Origin: an uncultured Psychrobacter sp.
GTDB lineage: Bacteria; Pseudomonadota; Gammaproteobacteria; Pseudomonadales; Moraxellaceae
NCBI GenBank assembly: GCA_947501045.1
Contig: CANMUI010000001.1
Span: 992,001 to 1,056,000, forward strand
Reading direction: 5' to 3'
Length of the DNA stretch: 64,000 bases
Notes under the pieces: model-generated
Database searches by the model: none
Told to the model about the DNA's origin: nothing
Seen by the model: the letters and a program-made list of their open reading frames with translations, nothing else
Program-made: the position numbers and the translations under genes
Part shown: piece by piece, positions 62,614 to 64,000 of the stretch
Position numbering within the stretch: position 1 is the first letter of the stretch
How the letters are laid out: the number at the start of each line of letters is the position of its first letter

Positions 62614-63231
62614 TTAAACTGCTGCCGGATTATCCAAATCACGACCGAGGTCTTTTAGATCTTGGTAGCGATCGCCAATACGGTGATGCGGCCTCCCGCC
62701 AGTAGCGCCGCCTAGCACAATGACCACTTCATCATCACGAGGCGCATCCGGAATAGCAAATTGAATGGTCAGATAATGGGAGCGGCGACCAACATCGTCT
62801 TTATCCATTAGCGGTACCATGATGGGGGAGTTGGCACCGCCGCGTATATTAGTAAAGGACAAATAGCTACTAGCCGATAAGGCTTCACGATAAAAATTAC
62901 CAAAACGCAGGGTATGAATCAGTCCTGAGGCATGTTCAATCTCGCCGTTTAAGCCCACGACGGCGGCTTTACCATAGGCTTGGATTTTGTCCGCACCGCC
63001 TGCCAATGTCGTTATCTTGTTGGTCAGCAGCTTGCCTAAGACAGGACCGAAAGCTTGGATCTCAGGCTTTAGGTCTTCTACATAACGTCCAGCCCATGGA
63101 TTGGTAATCACCGCTGCCACTGCAAACAAACGTAGCGGTGTATCGGCAGTTTTATGACCTTCTATTAAAGTCTCTTCTTCAAAAGAGACTATTTTTCTAA
63201 TTTGTAGATTTTGCATCTCAGGCTTCGACAT
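62614..63231 (-). CDS. DUF1185 (amino acid synthesis family) protein
   Basis: The 205-residue protein matches the conserved family called amino acid synthesis or DUF1185: LQIRKIVSFEEETLIEGHK, ITNPWAGRYVEDLKPEIQ, YGKAAVVGLNGEIEHASGLIH and PDAPRDDEVVIVLGGATGGRPHHRIG. The biochemical role is not established; the family name does not reflect a known reaction. It is the first gene of the catabolic operon (AAGGAACTTATA before the ATG) and directly behind the GntR operator, so it is likely to act on the substrate or an intermediate. No signal peptide. Confidence 0.85.
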   Translation of the reverse strand: MSKPEMQNLQIRKIVSFEEETLIEGHKTADTPLRLFAVAAVITNPWAGRYVEDLKPEIQAFGPVLGKLLTNKITTLAGGADKIQAYGKAAVVGLNGEIEHASGLIHTLRFGNFYREALSASSYLSFTNIRGGANSPIMVPLMDKDDVGRRSHYLTIQFAIPDAPRDDEVVIVLGGATGGRPHHRIGDRYQDLKDLGRDLDNPAAV

Positions 63232-63310
63232 TATAAGTTCCTTTTATAAGAGGGCATGTAACGGTATAAATGATATAGCCAACTAAAGTAGTAATTAACT
63301 ATTACTTATG

Positions 63311-63330
63311 TATTATGGTATACCATAATA
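63311..63330. promoter_or_regulatory. Perfect 20-base palindrome, probable GntR operator
   Basis: TATTATGGTATACCATAATA equals its own reverse complement. The TGGTATACCA core is typical of operators of GntR/FadR-type (FCD) repressors. It lies between the divergent gntR and DUF1185 genes, 80 bases before the latter and 75 before the former, so one bound dimer could control both promoters. Confidence 0.8.
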
Positions 63331-63404
63331 TGATATTCAAAAAAATACTATCTTTTTTTTTGTAATCGTTATAATCTCATTAAACTAAGATAAGTAGAGA
63401 TCCC

Positions 63405-64000
63405 ATGTTAGAGAAAGTAGAAAAGCCAAAAACACTAAAAGAATCAGCATTAGAACAACTGCGCATGGCGATTATGATAGGACAGCTGGCACCAGGCGAG
63501 AGGCTAGTCGAACGTAGCATTGGTGAACAATTAGATGTCAGTCGTACAGTAGTGCGTGAATGTATCCGGCATTTAGAGAGCGAGCATTTAGTAACTGTCT
63601 CTATCAATGGCCCTATGGTCACGGTATTGGATAATGATGAAATCCGCCAAATTTATCAGCTGCGAGGAATGTTAGAGAGTGAAGCGGTGCGTCATTGTGC
63701 TGAGCAAGTAAATCCTAAGATCGTACAGGCTTTGCAAGATGATTTGGATCAAATTCGAGTTGAGTTGTCTGCTGGTGATATAGTAGGGGCTTTGGAACAT
63801 GCACGTCTGTTTTATAAATATCTGTTTATAACCGCTGGCATGACAGTCGCTTGGGAGCTTACAGATAGGTTAAATGGCCGTATAGGTCGCTTGCGTTTTA
63901 TGACTTTATCGACGCAAGGACGAGATGTCGAAGGTCCTAACAATTTACAAGACATTGTCAACGCGATTGCTAAAGGTGACAGTGAAGCGGCGGTGCAAGC
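63405..64000 (+). CDS. GntR-family (FCD-type) transcriptional regulator, truncated by window end
   Basis: The first 198 residues are present. Residues 10-75 are a winged helix-turn-helix of the GntR type (LRMAIMIGQLAPGERLVER, then LDVSRTVVRECIRHLESEHLV). From about residue 80 a C-terminal FCD ligand-binding domain begins (IRQIYQLRGMLESEAVRHCAE). Such proteins repress catabolic operons until a metabolite binds. It is divergent from the DUF1185 operon, with a perfect palindrome between the two, so it is probably the repressor of that operon. The C-terminus is outside the window. Confidence 0.9.
   Translation, partial: MLEKVEKPKTLKESALEQLRMAIMIGQLAPGERLVERSIGEQLDVSRTVVRECIRHLESEHLVTVSINGPMVTVLDNDEIRQIYQLRGMLESEAVRHCAEQVNPKIVQALQDDLDQIRVELSAGDIVGALEHARLFYKYLFITAGMTVAWELTDRLNGRIGRLRFMTLSTQGRDVEGPNNLQDIVNAIAKGDSEAAVQ

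Overview
The window is most likely chromosomal DNA of a Psychrobacter-like gammaproteobacterium (Moraxellaceae). This rests on the moderately AT-rich composition, the protein sequences as I recognise them, and the mix of gene content. No rRNA, tRNA, CRISPR array or complete mobile element was seen. The only transposon trace is an orphan IS630-type first ORF near 22 kb.

Layout. 0-3.6 kb: two tandem FadL/OmpP1-type outer-membrane channel paralogues with matching leaders and terminators. 3.7-6.6 kb: putP and a LysR regulator. 6.9-11.2 kb: leuC-leuD-(lipoprotein)-leuB. 11.5-24.7 kb: housekeeping and envelope genes (L,D-transpeptidase, infA, truA, asparaginase, a FimV polar-landmark protein split over two genes, queA, dinB, lytic transglycosylase). 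25.3-37.7 kb: a trimethylamine N-oxide respiration block, torE-torC-torA-torD, followed by nearly the whole molybdenum cofactor pathway (moeA, moaA, moaB, mobA, moaC, moaD, moaE) and molybdate uptake (modA, modB, but no modC). The Moco genes supply the cofactor that TorA needs. 37.9-40.9 kb: maleylacetate reductase, an NTF2-like protein, and a radical-SAM sulfatase maturase broken by one in-frame stop. 41.2-48.4 kb: NCS1 permease, HyuB and HyuA (ATP-dependent hydantoinase/oxoprolinase pair), AraC regulator and small cupin. 48.5-63.2 kb: a thirteen-gene minus-strand run, with a divergent GntR regulator at the right edge.

The most interesting part is the right end. A DUF1185 protein, an alpha/beta hydrolase, a flavin reductase with an extra C-terminal domain, a luciferase-like monooxygenase and an aldehyde dehydrogenase sit in a tight operon, followed by NCS1 permease, C69 peptidase and BCCT (betaine-type) transporter genes. 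The set matches the enzyme logic of trigonelline (N-methylnicotinate) degradation described in Acinetobacter baylyi (TgnA reductase, TgnB oxygenase, TgnC aldehyde dehydrogenase, TgnD hydrolase). A betaine transporter suits a betaine substrate. A perfect 20-bp palindrome between the operon and gntR is the likely operator. The assignment is inferred from family and context, not proven.

Other points worth attention are the unlisted small gene torE, short degenerate tandem repeats directly upstream of several genes, several perfect inverted repeats in intergenic DNA, and repeated codon blocks in FimV and QueA that suggest replication slippage is common in this genome.
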